In this document: piece after piece, positions 44,747-54,880 of the stretch
Numbering within the stretch: position 1 is the stretch's first letter
Layout of the letters: each line of letters begins with the position of its first letter
DNA from: Heterobasidion occidentale
Lineage: Eukaryota > Basidiomycota > Agaricomycetes > Russulales > Bondarzewiaceae
NCBI GenBank assembly: GCA_039111635.1
Contig: JBCAQO010000009.1
Location: forward strand, 2,103,650 to 2,167,649
DNA: 64,000 nt
Reading direction: 5' to 3'
Notes under the pieces: generated by a model
What the model saw: only the letters and a program-made list of their open reading frames with translations
Told to the model about the DNA's origin: nothing
The model's database searches: none
Made by a program: the position numbers and the translations under genes

Positions 44747-47620
44747 GAAAGAATGCAAGGAACCCCAGAGCGGAACCAATACCAGGAAAAGAAGCTCACA
44801 GAAGCTTCGGAGATCCAGCATCTCTTGGAACAGATCTTGGATAGACGCCAGCCAACGCCTATTCCGACAAGCAATCGGTTCTCGCCAATCACACACCTGT
44901 ACAAAGAAGTCGAAGTCGAAGAAGATCCCAAACCAGCTATCTTAATCTCTTCGATCTTCCAGATCGTGAAAACGGGCGCACCATCACTTCAGATCAAAGT
45001 AGACCTCATGGAATCCAACAGGACGGCAAGAACCTCCGCATTAATCAACAGTGGAGCAACCGGCAATTTTATTAATCGCCGGTTCATAGAGGAACATCAA
45101 GTCGCAACCATCCCCACTCGACCCATCCCCATAAATCATGTGGGAGGAGAACCACTAGGAAGCAAGCCCATTACCGCATGGGCAGATCTAGGCATCCACA
45201 TTCATGGAGAAAATCGCGGAACGCACTAGGAACGAACCTTGTTATTTGTCACAAACATAGGGAAAGAGGACATCATTTTAGGAACCGACTGGTTGTTGAA
45301 GCACAACCCAGAAGTTGACTGGCACGCCTATGGGCTACACCTCACGAGATGCCCACCCTCCTGCCTAATACAAGGAGGACCGGTCAAGGCCAAAAGAGCC
45401 TTTAAAAAGAAGACAATATTCCCCACCCTCAAGGAGAACAGGATAGAGGCCGAGGGCTATCAGCACCGGGACTACAGCATCCCATCACAAAAGGTGGGAA
45501 TACCTAGGACAGGCCGGAAAGTGGAAAACACCACAGTACCACATCCGTGGACAATACCTAAAAGTCCAGGGTTCACAACCCAAAGGTTAAATGCACATCT
45601 TCGCGCTCGGGCTAAATGAATGGATGCCCCCACATGGGCCGAAGAAGATGCAATGGAAGATGGTGGCGGCAATCCCGCACTTTCCTCCACGAACCTAGAC
45701 AAAGATGGAGTATACCTCGTCAGGTACCTAGAAACGGGAGCTCTAGAAGCACTGGAACTATACAATGACTCCAAGGAAGGAGTAGACATCCACAGAGCCG
45801 AAACCCAGGAAAAGTCGCAGCCTTGGGGCATGCGCGAAGAAAAGTCGCGACCTTGGGGAACGCACAAAGACAAATCGCAGCCTAGGGGCATGCGTGAAGA
45901 CAAGGAAAATCAGTCACGGCCTTGGGGTGTGTGCGAAGAATTTAGGAACAAGTCACGACCTAGGGGAAAGCGCGAAGACCCACTCGGGCCGGAACCAAAG
46001 AAACAGACCAAGCATACTAACTCACAGCGCTTAGTGGAGGAAGCCGCAAAAGGAAAGCCGGAGTTATCATTTGAGGAAATTGTGCCAAAGGAGTACTAGG
46101 ACTACAAAGAAGTATTCACTGGATGACCCAAAGGACGGCTCCTACTGGAAAGACCATGGGACCATTACATTGACATCAAGGAGGGCATGGAGCACTCGCT
46201 ACACCCTAAACTCTACAGTCTAAGTCCTGTCGAACAGGCTGAGCTCAAGAAATTTATAGAGGAAAATCTGGCCAAGGGATTCATTAGGGAATCCAAGTTG
46301 CATATAGCATCACCCTTCTTTTTCGTCAAAAAGAAGAACGGAAAACTGTGACCAGTCATGGATTATCGACAGTTAAATGAAATAACCGTGAAGAACAAAT
46401 ACCCCCTGCTGATAATTCAGGAACTTTTAGATCTACTCAAGGATGCAGAATACCTCTCGCTCATAGACATTGATACAGGATTCAACAACATAAAGATGTT
46501 CAAGAAGGATATTCACAAGGCGGCATTCCTAACAAACCTAGGGATGTACGAACCTCTCGTCATGTACTTCAGATTAACAAACTCGCCGGCCACCTTCCAA
46601 ACCATAATGAACTCGCTCTTCAAGGACCTCATCTACTTAGGGAAGGTCGCAATCTACATGGATGACATCTTGGTATTCACCAAGACCATGGTAGAACACA
46701 TCTGAATCGTACAACAGGTCCTACAGATATTAAAGGACAACAATCTCTACCTACAATCATCGAAATGCCATTTCCACAAGAACAAATTGACGTACTTGGG
46801 GTACGTCATCTCGCACGGACACCTGGAAATAGACCCAGTCAAGGTAGAAGGAATCGCGCAGTGGCCAACACCCACTCGTGTCAAGGAAGTACAATCCTTC
46901 CTTGGATTCTGCAACTTTTATTGCAGATTTATAAAGGATTACTCGAAGGTAGCGCGACCGCTATTTGAGCTAACACAAAAAGAACACGCCTGGGTTTGGA
47001 CCCTAGGATGTAAGCAGGCCTTCCAACAACTTAGGAAGGCATTCACTGAGTCACCTGTACTAATCATGCTGGATACGGAACAGCCATTCCACATTGAATG
47101 TGATGCCTCTGATTTTGCTACAGGTGCAGTACTCTTGCAACAGGCCAAGGACGGCAAGTGGCACCCATGTGCCTATATATCAAAATCCCTCACACCCGCA
47201 GAACAAAACTACCCAATATATGACAAGGAACTTCTGGCGGTAGTACGGTCGTTCAAAGCATGGAGACATTACTTGGAAGGCGCCACACACCAGGTCGACG
47301 TTTGGACCGATCACAAGAATCTGGAATGGTTCAGGACATCACAGAAACTAAATTGTCGACAAGCCCGGTGGTCGCTTTATTTGTCATGCTTCGACTACAA
47401 ACTCACACATAAGGCAGGGACCACAAATAAATTGGACGGTCTGTCTCGGAGGCCAGACCATAAAGAGGGGGTGGAATTAGACAATTCGGGAGAAGTTTTT
47501 CTAGGGCCGGAAATTTTTGATAAGACAGCCCAACCAAACTCCCAGACCCCCTTCACAGAAGCAATGAACATCCAATCTGTCCATCTTAGCACAACAGATC
47601 TGATAGAACCTCTCAATCCA
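44747..47620 (+). pseudogene. element B pol: protease, RT, RNase H (in-frame stops)
   Basis: Same frame as gag. Protease ALINSGATGNFI, where Asn (AAC at 45047) stands in place of the catalytic Asp, and ILGTDWLLKHNP. RT block DYRQLNEITVKNKYP, YMDDILVFTKT near 46651, FLGFCNFYCRFI. RNase H ECDASDFATGAVL and VDVWTDHKNLEW. Stops: TAG 45227, TGA 45617, TAG 46097, TGA 46124, TGA 46349 and TGA 46703; each reads as CGA to TGA or CAG to TAG. A low-complexity linker (repeats of SRPWG and SQPWG with Glu/Lys between them, about 45810-45970) lies between PR and RT. Confidence 0.88.
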
Positions 47621-49624
47621 TGAAAGATCTTCCACCTTAGGGCAACGGGAAGAACGGCGGTTACCATGATCGAGACGGAGCTTAGGGACCACATCATAGC
47701 AGGAAACAAAAAAGACCCCTGGCTATTGGAAATACTAAAACAGGTCAATGAACCCGGACCCAGATCCCTCAAGAAAGGCTTGCAGGAATGGAACAAAGAG
47801 GACGGCCTCGTACTACATCGTGGAAAGCTTTACGTACCGTCAAACGGAGAACTATGAAGGGACATAATCAAACGGCATCATGACAATCGAACAGCGGGAC
47901 ATCCAGGAGTTAGAGGTACCCTGGCGTCAGTCGGTCAAGACTATACTTGGCCCGGAATGTCTAACACGGTACAACAATACGTGGAAGGATGCGCAATATG
48001 TCAATCAACGAAGAACGACACACACCCGACAATGGTGCCATTACAATCAACAGAGATACCAGACCAACCATTCGGAACAATCACTATGGATTTCATTACA
48101 GATCTCCCGGAGTCAAATAGATACAACTCAATACACGTGGTCACGGATCGGTTAACAAAGACAACGATCATCACCCCTTTCAAGAAGACAATTGATTCCA
48201 ACGGTATGGAGAAATTACTCTTAGATCACACATGGTGACGGTACGGATTACTGGACAAGATAATTTCGGACCATGGAACACAATTTGCATCTAAAGTAGC
48301 ACAGGCGCTACTAGAAGAATTAGGAATCAAGTCATTCCTCAGCACGGCTTACCACCCACAGACAGATGGAGCAACGGAGGAGATGAACCAGGAACTGGAG
48401 CAATACCTCAGGGCATTTTGTAGCTCCACACAGGACGACTGGGCAGAACTTATTCCCTATGCGGAATACACCCACAACTCACACCAGCACTTGGCGACAA
48501 AGATCTCGCCGTTCGAGCTCCTTCATGGATACCAACCAAGAGCTTACCCTGCAATCGTCGGAAACACAAACGTACCCACTGCCGACAAGCGCCTAGAACT
48601 ATTAAAGAAAGCACAGCAAGAAGCACAGGCCAGTCTGGAAATTGCAGCAGAATCCATGAAGACTCAGCACGACAGGTTTGGGGTAGAACTTCCCCCATTC
48701 AAGACAGGAGATCAAGTATGGCTCGACGGAAAGAACATACACACAAATCACCCCTCGGAGAAGTTAAAGCCAAAGAGATTTGGGCCATTCAAATTTTGGA
48801 CCATAAGAACGGTTAACTATCGGCTGGAGTTGCCTAAGAATAGAAGGAAGATACACAACGTCTTCCATGCCTCGTGGTTAACCATGTACAAGGAGAACAC
48901 CACTCATGGTCCAAATTATAGGAAACCTCCACCCGACCTCATCGAAGGACAGGAAGAATTTGAGGTCGAAAGAATTATAGCATCCCGCTGCTTTGGATGT
49001 TGGAAGACCCTACAATACCTAGTCAAATGGAAAGGGTACCCAGAATCCAACAACTTATGGGAATCAGCGGACGTGGTCAAGAACGCAAAAGAGGAAGTTA
49101 GCGACTTCCACAGGAAATACCCACTGGCAGTCCGAGGCATGGGGCTGTCTACTCGGAAATTACAACTTGCACTCGATAGAAACCAGATAGTGGAACTGTG
49201 CGACAGACAAATTCGGCTGATGAAGACCTTGGCAGGGAAGAAACTACTCGACACAGGTTTAACAGTCAAACAGGCAAAGACCACAATACAGGAAGAAACC
49301 TCAAGACGGAAGCTGACACAGACATCAGCAGGAAAGAAACTACTAGGCGCAGGACTAATGGTTAAACAGGCAGAAACCGCTATACAGGAAGAATCCATAA
49401 GGTGCAAGTTACTTGTTTACCCAATAGGGAAGAAACTACTAGCCACGGGAGCCATGGTTGCACACATACAAGCATCCATAGCGGATGAAGAATACAGGCA
49501 AAAGCTCAGGAAGACAAAACTAGGAAGACGGTTCCTGGCTACCGGTACGACACCGACGGAAATCAGGTTGGGAATCAAGAAGGTCCAACCATTGTTACCC
49601 AGTGGACAGATACTTATGCATTGA
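47621..49624 (+). pseudogene. element B integrase, chromodomain and repeated C-terminal extension
   Basis: Integrase with VEGCAICQSTK, TMDFITDLPES, IISDHGTQF and DGATEEMNQE, then the chromodomain FEVERIIASR .. LQYLVKWKGYPESNNLWE (about 48958-49065). Stops TGA 47621, 47855 and 48236 interrupt the N-terminal half; 48239-49621 is open. After the chromodomain there is an extension of about 160 residues containing four units of 32 residues beginning GKKLLDTG, GKKLLGAG, GKKLLATG and GRRFLATG (96 bp apart, from about 49231). Element A lacks this extension. Confidence 0.88.
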
Positions 49625-49963
49625 CAAGGGAAGAACCTCACCTACGACACGGAGAGTCTAGGAAAGAGCACTCGGACAAATAAACATGGACGTGCTCGGG
49701 AAACAAAGGTGGCCCCTTCCCCCTCCTCTCGCACACCAACATATTCCTGTGGAGTCAAACACGAGTCAAGGAAATCCCAGAAATCAACATGGGCCAGGAA
49801 GAATGCGGACGAACAAGTATCAAATTGGAGATACCGTGCAGTGAAAGACCTGGAGAGACAAATGACCAAGGGACTTGCTTAGAAGAAGGATTCACTTTGT
49901 TAAAACGCCAATGAAGACGACAGATCAAAAGAAGGCTCAGTCCACACACCGGAACCAGAAGAT
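49625..49963 (+). other. linker between element B pol and its extra ORF
   Basis: 339 bp with no recognisable domain; part of element B. Confidence 0.5.
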
Positions 49964-50602
49964 ATGTCTTATCAAAATACCGATGAAGACTACATGGACG
50001 AAGGCTTGGATTACTCGCCGGATGAAGAAGTATACGAAGACGCTATGGACCTAGATAGCGTCAACAGAGAATGGAGGAAAGGACCCCTCTCCCCAATCTT
50101 TGAAGAAGATGAAGAGGAAGAAGAAGAAACGGACTCAGGAATGTCCTATTCACTAACAGGACTCACCTCTTCCTCCGCGCCGATGGAACAAACACCCCCC
50201 ACACCATACACACCATATGGAAGTGGTGCTTGGCGCATCTCAGCAAAAGAACCCTTTGCACAATATGGAAGCAGCGCTTGGCACATCTCGGCAAAGGACA
50301 TCGACTCAGACGAGGACACACCTCCTCATACCCCTAGTACCCCCAACTCTGATGAAGACATACAGGTAAACTCCAAAGACGAGCAACATGAATTTGATGC
50401 GGCCGAAGAAATAGGAGACCTATCAATCAAGGACACCCCTGGACGGCTACCAGGTGGCATGGATATTGACAGTCTAAATACACACAGAACGGCTAGTGCT
50501 ATCTATCACGATACCACAGGAAACAAATTACCCACACCCCCGCTCAAGCACTACGAGCAGTGCTTCAACGGACGAAGCCCCTTGGAGAACCACCCCAACT
50601 AG
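49964..50602 (+). CDS. element B extra ORF, acidic protein
   Basis: 212 codons. MSYQNTDEDYMDEGLDYSPD at the start, very acidic (EEDEEEEEE), and a duplicated SGAWRISAKE / SSAWHISAKD segment. Placed after the integrase like the extra ORF of element A, and shares the MS..LDYSP beginning, so it is the probable counterpart. Function unknown. Confidence 0.6.
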   Translation: MSYQNTDEDYMDEGLDYSPDEEVYEDAMDLDSVNREWRKGPLSPIFEEDEEEEEETDSGMSYSLTGLTSSSAPMEQTPPTPYTPYGSGAWRISAKEPFAQYGSSAWHISAKDIDSDEDTPPHTPSTPNSDEDIQVNSKDEQHEFDAAEEIGDLSIKDTPGRLPGGMDIDSLNTHRTASAIYHDTTGNKLPTPPLKHYEQCFNGRSPLENHPN

Positions 50603-50705
50603 CGAACTGCTATAGAAGGACACCGAAAGTAATCTTGGTTGATTAACTATCAACTCCAACGCCATGGACACCAAAGACGATCTTGGCTGATCACCTATCA
50701 CGGAG

Positions 50706-51164
50706 TTGGAACCAGAAATATCCAAAGAGGAACAGCGATGGCAAAAGATTCAAACCCAGCAGATTGGCCAAGCAGGACCAAATGAAGCAGGGCCTATATT
50801 AGAGAGCCCGATGCCTGGAATCTCTCCACTCTCCCTTGACCACCCTCTACTCGCACCCCCTCCTCTGCTAGACAGCAAGTGGTACAATAACCCAGAGCTG
50901 TACAAACCACTAGATCTCTCCTACCAACCCCCAAGGAGAATGCCTAATGAGCGGGACCCGCGCGTTGCCATATACAATGCAGTCAAGGTCATGCTCAAGC
51001 TCGCGCTCTGCGCTCTGCACGACATCGACATATACACACACATGCCACCATCTGAGCCATCCCCTCAGATATTCCCTACCACTCCTGACTCCTCGTCATC
51101 ACCGTCTTTACCCTTGCTCCCTGTTCCACCCATGCCACGCCCACCGACACCAGCTAGACACTAG
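50706..51164 (+). CDS. element B second extra ORF, proline-rich
   Basis: 152 codons starting MEPEISKEEQRWQ, Pro-rich at both ends, with a short ordered part (AIYNAVKVMLKLALCALHDI). Same frame class as no known domain. It ends at the insertion point of the nested solo LTR. May be the continuation of the preceding ORF in a decayed copy. Confidence 0.4.
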   Translation: MEPEISKEEQRWQKIQTQQIGQAGPNEAGPILESPMPGISPLSLDHPLLAPPPLLDSKWYNNPELYKPLDLSYQPPRRMPNERDPRVAIYNAVKVMLKLALCALHDIDIYTHMPPSEPSPQIFPTTPDSSSSPSLPLLPVPPMPRPPTPARH

Positions 51165-51165
51165 T

Positions 51166-51735
51166 TGTTACGAACTGCTTGTTCAGTAACCCAAGAATAA
51201 CAGGTTCTTCTCTAGGTCACGCGATGGACTGAGTGGTGGACAAAGTCTCGACTGTATCAGGCAATGATACAGAAGGGAATAATGATTATTCTACTGTAAG
51301 AAGACAGTAGTGAATGAAGAGAATAGACTGAAGATCCTCAGCCTATTCTATGGGCCTTATATACTGTATAGGGTATAGGGTAAGAGTCCGTATGCTTCTC
51401 CGGGTTCCCATCCCAGGAGAGCTATGGTCGCCATCTCTCTCAGCCGGTGCCTACTCTTGTACTTCTCTAGTCGCACCAATCCATCCTGGTGCGACAAGGT
51501 GCTTACCCATAAGCCCTAAGCCTATGGCATGTGAGTGCCTATCTTATCAATCCGCTATTCCCATGACCCTGTCATATAACCTCTACCGATGTCTTGAAGA
51601 ACCATTGGTCCAGTTGGCTCCTAAGGACATGCCGAATACCTTGATGTACGCTCCGTAGTGGAGCCGCCTAGCATGTGATGCTTGAACCATCAGATAGACC
51701 GGCCCTGAAGAGCCCCGATCAGTCAAGTCATAACA
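51166..51735 (-). repeat. nested solo LTR, family A, with target duplication CTAGT
   Basis: 570 bp, reverse orientation, TGTTACGAACTGC to AAGTCATAACA. The 5 bp on each side are identical: CTAGT at 51161-51165 and 51736-51740. A perfect target-site duplication, so this is a true insertion into element B followed by LTR-LTR recombination. Confidence 0.93.
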
Positions 51736-51919
51736 CTAGTCAAACCAACGTCCCGGACCATGCACCATTATGCTTCCACTTCGCCTGACTCACACCTAGT
51801 CGATCCCACTCTATCATTGCAAAGCACTACCCAACTTTTGCCTTGGCCTACATATCGCACAACCCAACCAACCATTACCCATTGTGCTATATGTGAGGCC
51901 GAGGTTAGAAAGGGGGTGG

Positions 51920-52749
51920 TGTTAAGAGCCAACTCATAACACATGATATATGATCATCTGATCATATGACACGTGGTCTATGACCAACGGATATGACCTA
52001 TACCCGGTGACCGACCCCTTGACTTCACCAACAGACATTGAGTTATCTTATCTTATCTTCTACCCCTGATCAGTGATCATGTCATCACAGTTACCTGAAC
52101 GGTTCCTAACCCTGTTCCTGTTCCTGGTTCCTGTTCCTGCCCCAACAGATTGTTCGTTGATTGTTTGCTTCTGTTAGATCGTTTACCTCGGTACCTTAAG
52201 AAGCACGGACCTTCTGTAGATCATGCCCTAAACTAGACTACGTATATATAGAACGAGCCAGACACCTGTCTTGCCAGCTCGTTCATCTTTGTTACTCCCC
52301 CACCTGTTCTTACTCTTGACCTTTGGTACTAGCCATACCTCTGCCACATCATAGTCTTTGCCATCAGGCCAGACCTTTGATTGTCAATAGAACCTCTGAT
52401 TAAACATTGGTTGAACTTGTCTCCGCACTTCTCTCTATCACCATCCTCAACCACTCAGTCGTCATCTCAATACTGGCTGAGTTCTACACAGGACTAGCAG
52501 TGTTCTATCTCAACTTTAGTGGGCAGCATATCTACTGCCATCTAGGCCCGCATCAGGTTGTACCTTCACATCTGTGGGAAAACCTTTGTGCATTCTTGGA
52601 GACGCGATACCATCACGAATCCCTCATGCATTCTGAATTACACATACAGTTAGCCGCTAGTGCTTTCATTGGACGCACTTGGATTTGGCACATCCCTTAG
52701 TGACGCAGGAGCCCCCTAGCACATCACATGCAAAGACCAGGTCTTAACA
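51920..52749 (+). repeat. 3' LTR of element B
   Basis: 830 bp copy of the 5' LTR, preceded by the purine tract AGAAAGGGGG. Confidence 0.92.
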
Positions 52750-52941
52750 AATGCCTATAGGATAGGCTGAGGATCTTCAGTCTATTATTCCTGTTCATTC
52801 ATATCTTCGAATACAGATACCCTTGTTATTCCTCCTGTATTATCTTCTAATATAGTGGAGACCTTGCCCACCACTCTGTCCACTGTGCGACCTAGGGAAG
52901 AACCTGGTACTCTTGGGTTACTGAACGAGCAGTTCATAACA
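52750..52941 (+). repeat. truncated family A LTR, forward orientation
   Basis: Matches the last ~190 bp of the element A LTR (GGCTGAGGATCTTCAGTCTA to GTTCATAACA) with scattered changes. Its outer end touches the 25S rDNA fragment. Confidence 0.85.
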
Positions 52942-52952
52942 GAAGTCGGAAT

Positions 52953-52986
<34 letters not shown>

Positions 52987-53241
52987 TGAACTAGCCCTGA
53001 AAATGGATGGCGCTCAAGCGTGTTACCCATACCTTGCCGTCAGCGTTGAAGTGACGCGCTGATGAGTAGGCAGGCATGGAGGTCAGTGAAGAAGCCTTAG
53101 CAGTGATGCTGGGTGAAACGGCCTCTAGTGTAGATCTTGGTGGTAGTAACTATTCAAGTGAGAACCTTGAAGACTGAAGTGGAGAAAGGTTCCATGGTAA
53201 CAGCAGTTGGACATGGGTTAGTTGATCCTAAGAGATTGCTT
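52942..53241 (+). pseudogene. fragment of a 25S (LSU) rRNA gene
   Basis: About 300 bp that read as eukaryotic large-subunit rRNA: GAAGTCGGAATCCGCTAAGG, AACAACTCACCTGCCGAATG, ATGGATGGCGCTCAAGCGTG, ACGGCCTCTAGTG, CAGCAGTTGGACATGGGTTA and GATCCTAAGAGA are conserved LSU segments in the correct order. Small losses (for example around GTAGTAACTATTC) and the abrupt ends show a dead fragment, not an rDNA unit. Probably carried along with a family A LTR that once sat in rDNA. Confidence 0.92.
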
Positions 53242-53400
53242 GTGGCACGGGTGTGGCGGGTGTGGCAACAAGCCTACTACTAGCCCACTACTAGTCTTGC
53301 CACAACAGATCGCTTGTGGCCCAGGTGTGGCAACAAGCACCAGTGGCCACAAGCACTAGTGGGCTTGCCACAGCAGATTGGGTGTGGAATGGGTGCCACC
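53242..53400 (+). repeat. short degenerate repeat of GTGTGGCAACAAGC type
   Basis: Several imperfect copies of GTGTGGCAACAAG and GCTTGTGGC within 160 bp, leading into the minisatellite. Confidence 0.6.
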
Positions 53401-53815
53401 ACAGGTGTGGCAACAAACATTGTAGTGTCATAAGAAAACTCTGTAATGTCATCAGGAGCCGGTCTACAAACGCTCTGTAGTCGGTTGTAGTACCGTAAGA
53501 AACACTTCGTAGTGTCATAAGAAACGGTCTACAAGCGTTGAAGCATCATAAGGAACACTCTGTAGTGCCGTCAGAAGCTGGTCTACAAACACTCTGTAGT
53601 GTGATAGGAAACCAGCCTACAAGTGTTGTAGTACCGTAATAAGCACTCTGTAGTGTCATTAGAAACGGTCTACAAATGTTCTGTAGTCGGTTGTAGTGTC
53701 GTAAGAAACGCTCCGTAGTGTTGTCAGAGGCCAGTCTACAAATGCTCTGCAGTCGGTTGTAGTACCATAGAAACGCCCGTAGCATCATAAGAAACCAGTC
53801 TACAAGGGAGGGGAT
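53401..53815 (-). repeat. 54-bp minisatellite, array 1
   Basis: Imperfect units containing TCTACAA, CTCTGTAGTGTCATAAGAAA and related strings, the same unit as at 55311-56342 and, reversed, at 62768-63560. Ends next to the solo LTR at 53816. Confidence 0.8.
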
Positions 53816-54433
53816 TGTTACGAACTGCTCGTTCGGTAACCCAAGAGTAACAGGTTCTTCCTAGGTCGCACGATAGACTGAGTGGTGGACGAAGTCTTGA
53901 CTGTACCAGGCAATGATACAGGAGGGAATAATGATTGGCTCTAGAGGATAGGTATGCGGGGATACCTAAGAACAAAGAGGTTCATATTCGAGGATACGAA
54001 TGAACGAAGAGAATAGACTGAAGATCCTCAGCCTATTCTATGGGCCTTATATACTATATAGGGTATAGGGTAAGAGGTCCGTGTGCTTCTCCGGGTTTCC
54101 ATCCCGAAGAGCTTGTGGTCGCTGTCTTTCTCAGCCGGTGCCTACTTGTACTTCTTCAGTCGCACTGATCCATCATGGTGCGACGAGGTGCTTACCCTTA
54201 AGCCCTAAGCCCATGGCATGTGAATGCCTCTCTTATCTGTGTACCTATCTTCTGAGCCCCGTGTCCCTCTTATATAGCCTCTACCGATGTCTTGAAGAGC
54301 CATCGGTCTTGTCGGCTCCTAAGGACATGCCGAATACCTTGGTGTACGCTCCGTAGTGGAGCCACCTAGCATGTGATGCTTCATCCATCGGTTAGACCGG
54401 CCGCGAAGGGCCCCGATCGGTCAAGTCATAACA
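53816..54433 (-). repeat. solo LTR, family A, with target duplication GGGAT
   Basis: 618 bp, reverse orientation, TGTTACGAACTGC to GTCATAACA. GGGAT occurs at 53811-53815 and again at 54434-54438, a perfect 5-bp target duplication. Confidence 0.93.
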
Positions 54434-54880
54434 GGGATGTTTCAGGGCAGGGCACGAGTCACCTTGTGCGAAAGCACCGAGCATGGAACAAAATAGGATG
54501 AAAAAACCACAGCACCCAGGATTCCCGCGTGGTCCCCCACCATGGTACTAACTAGGCGGCACTCTGGTTAACTGCGCAGATCGGACGGGATGCGGTGCTT
54601 TCAGAGTCCTATGGCCGTGGATAACATACCTAGAGGCTGACTCCCTATATGCAGCTGCTGGAGGCCAATGCCTAGGGGTGAAGGAAAGGTGAGAACGTGC
54701 AAAAATGGACTTCGCCAAGGAAAAACGCGATATAGTGACACCTTTACTCACGCCTGAAGCGAACACACAACATAATAGGACCAAAACAGGTGCCCTTTCC
54801 TACTGTATGAGGCGCATCAGCAATGGAAAATGGGACGCTCGACCGTGGTTGCTGGCCGGGCCTGCTGATGATCCAAGGGC
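54434..54880. other. non-coding stretch left of the inverted duplication
   Basis: No gene. A block at about 54700-54790 (ATGGACTTCGCCAAGGAAAA, then CTTTACTCACGCCTGAAGCG) recurs in reverse at about 62515-62610. Confidence 0.6.

Larger units (their letters stand above)
43166..52749 (+). mobile_element. element B: decayed Ty3/gypsy chromodomain LTR retrotransposon
   Basis: About 9.6 kb including a nested solo LTR. LTRs of 825 and 830 bp begin TGTTAAGAGCC and end GGTCTTAACA. Gag, protease, RT, RNase H and integrase lie in a single frame (44240-49624) interrupted by ten stop codons, all TGA or TAG. Two further ORFs follow. The polypurine tract AGAAAGGGGG before the 3' LTR is the same as in element A although the LTRs differ. 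No clear target duplication was found (CTGCC left, AATGC right). Confidence 0.93.

Noticed and set aside
45617..48238. Use of TGA as a sense codon in element B
   Set aside because: TAG stops occur too, the host genes use the standard code, and all stops fit CGA or CAG deamination; kept only as a remote alternative.
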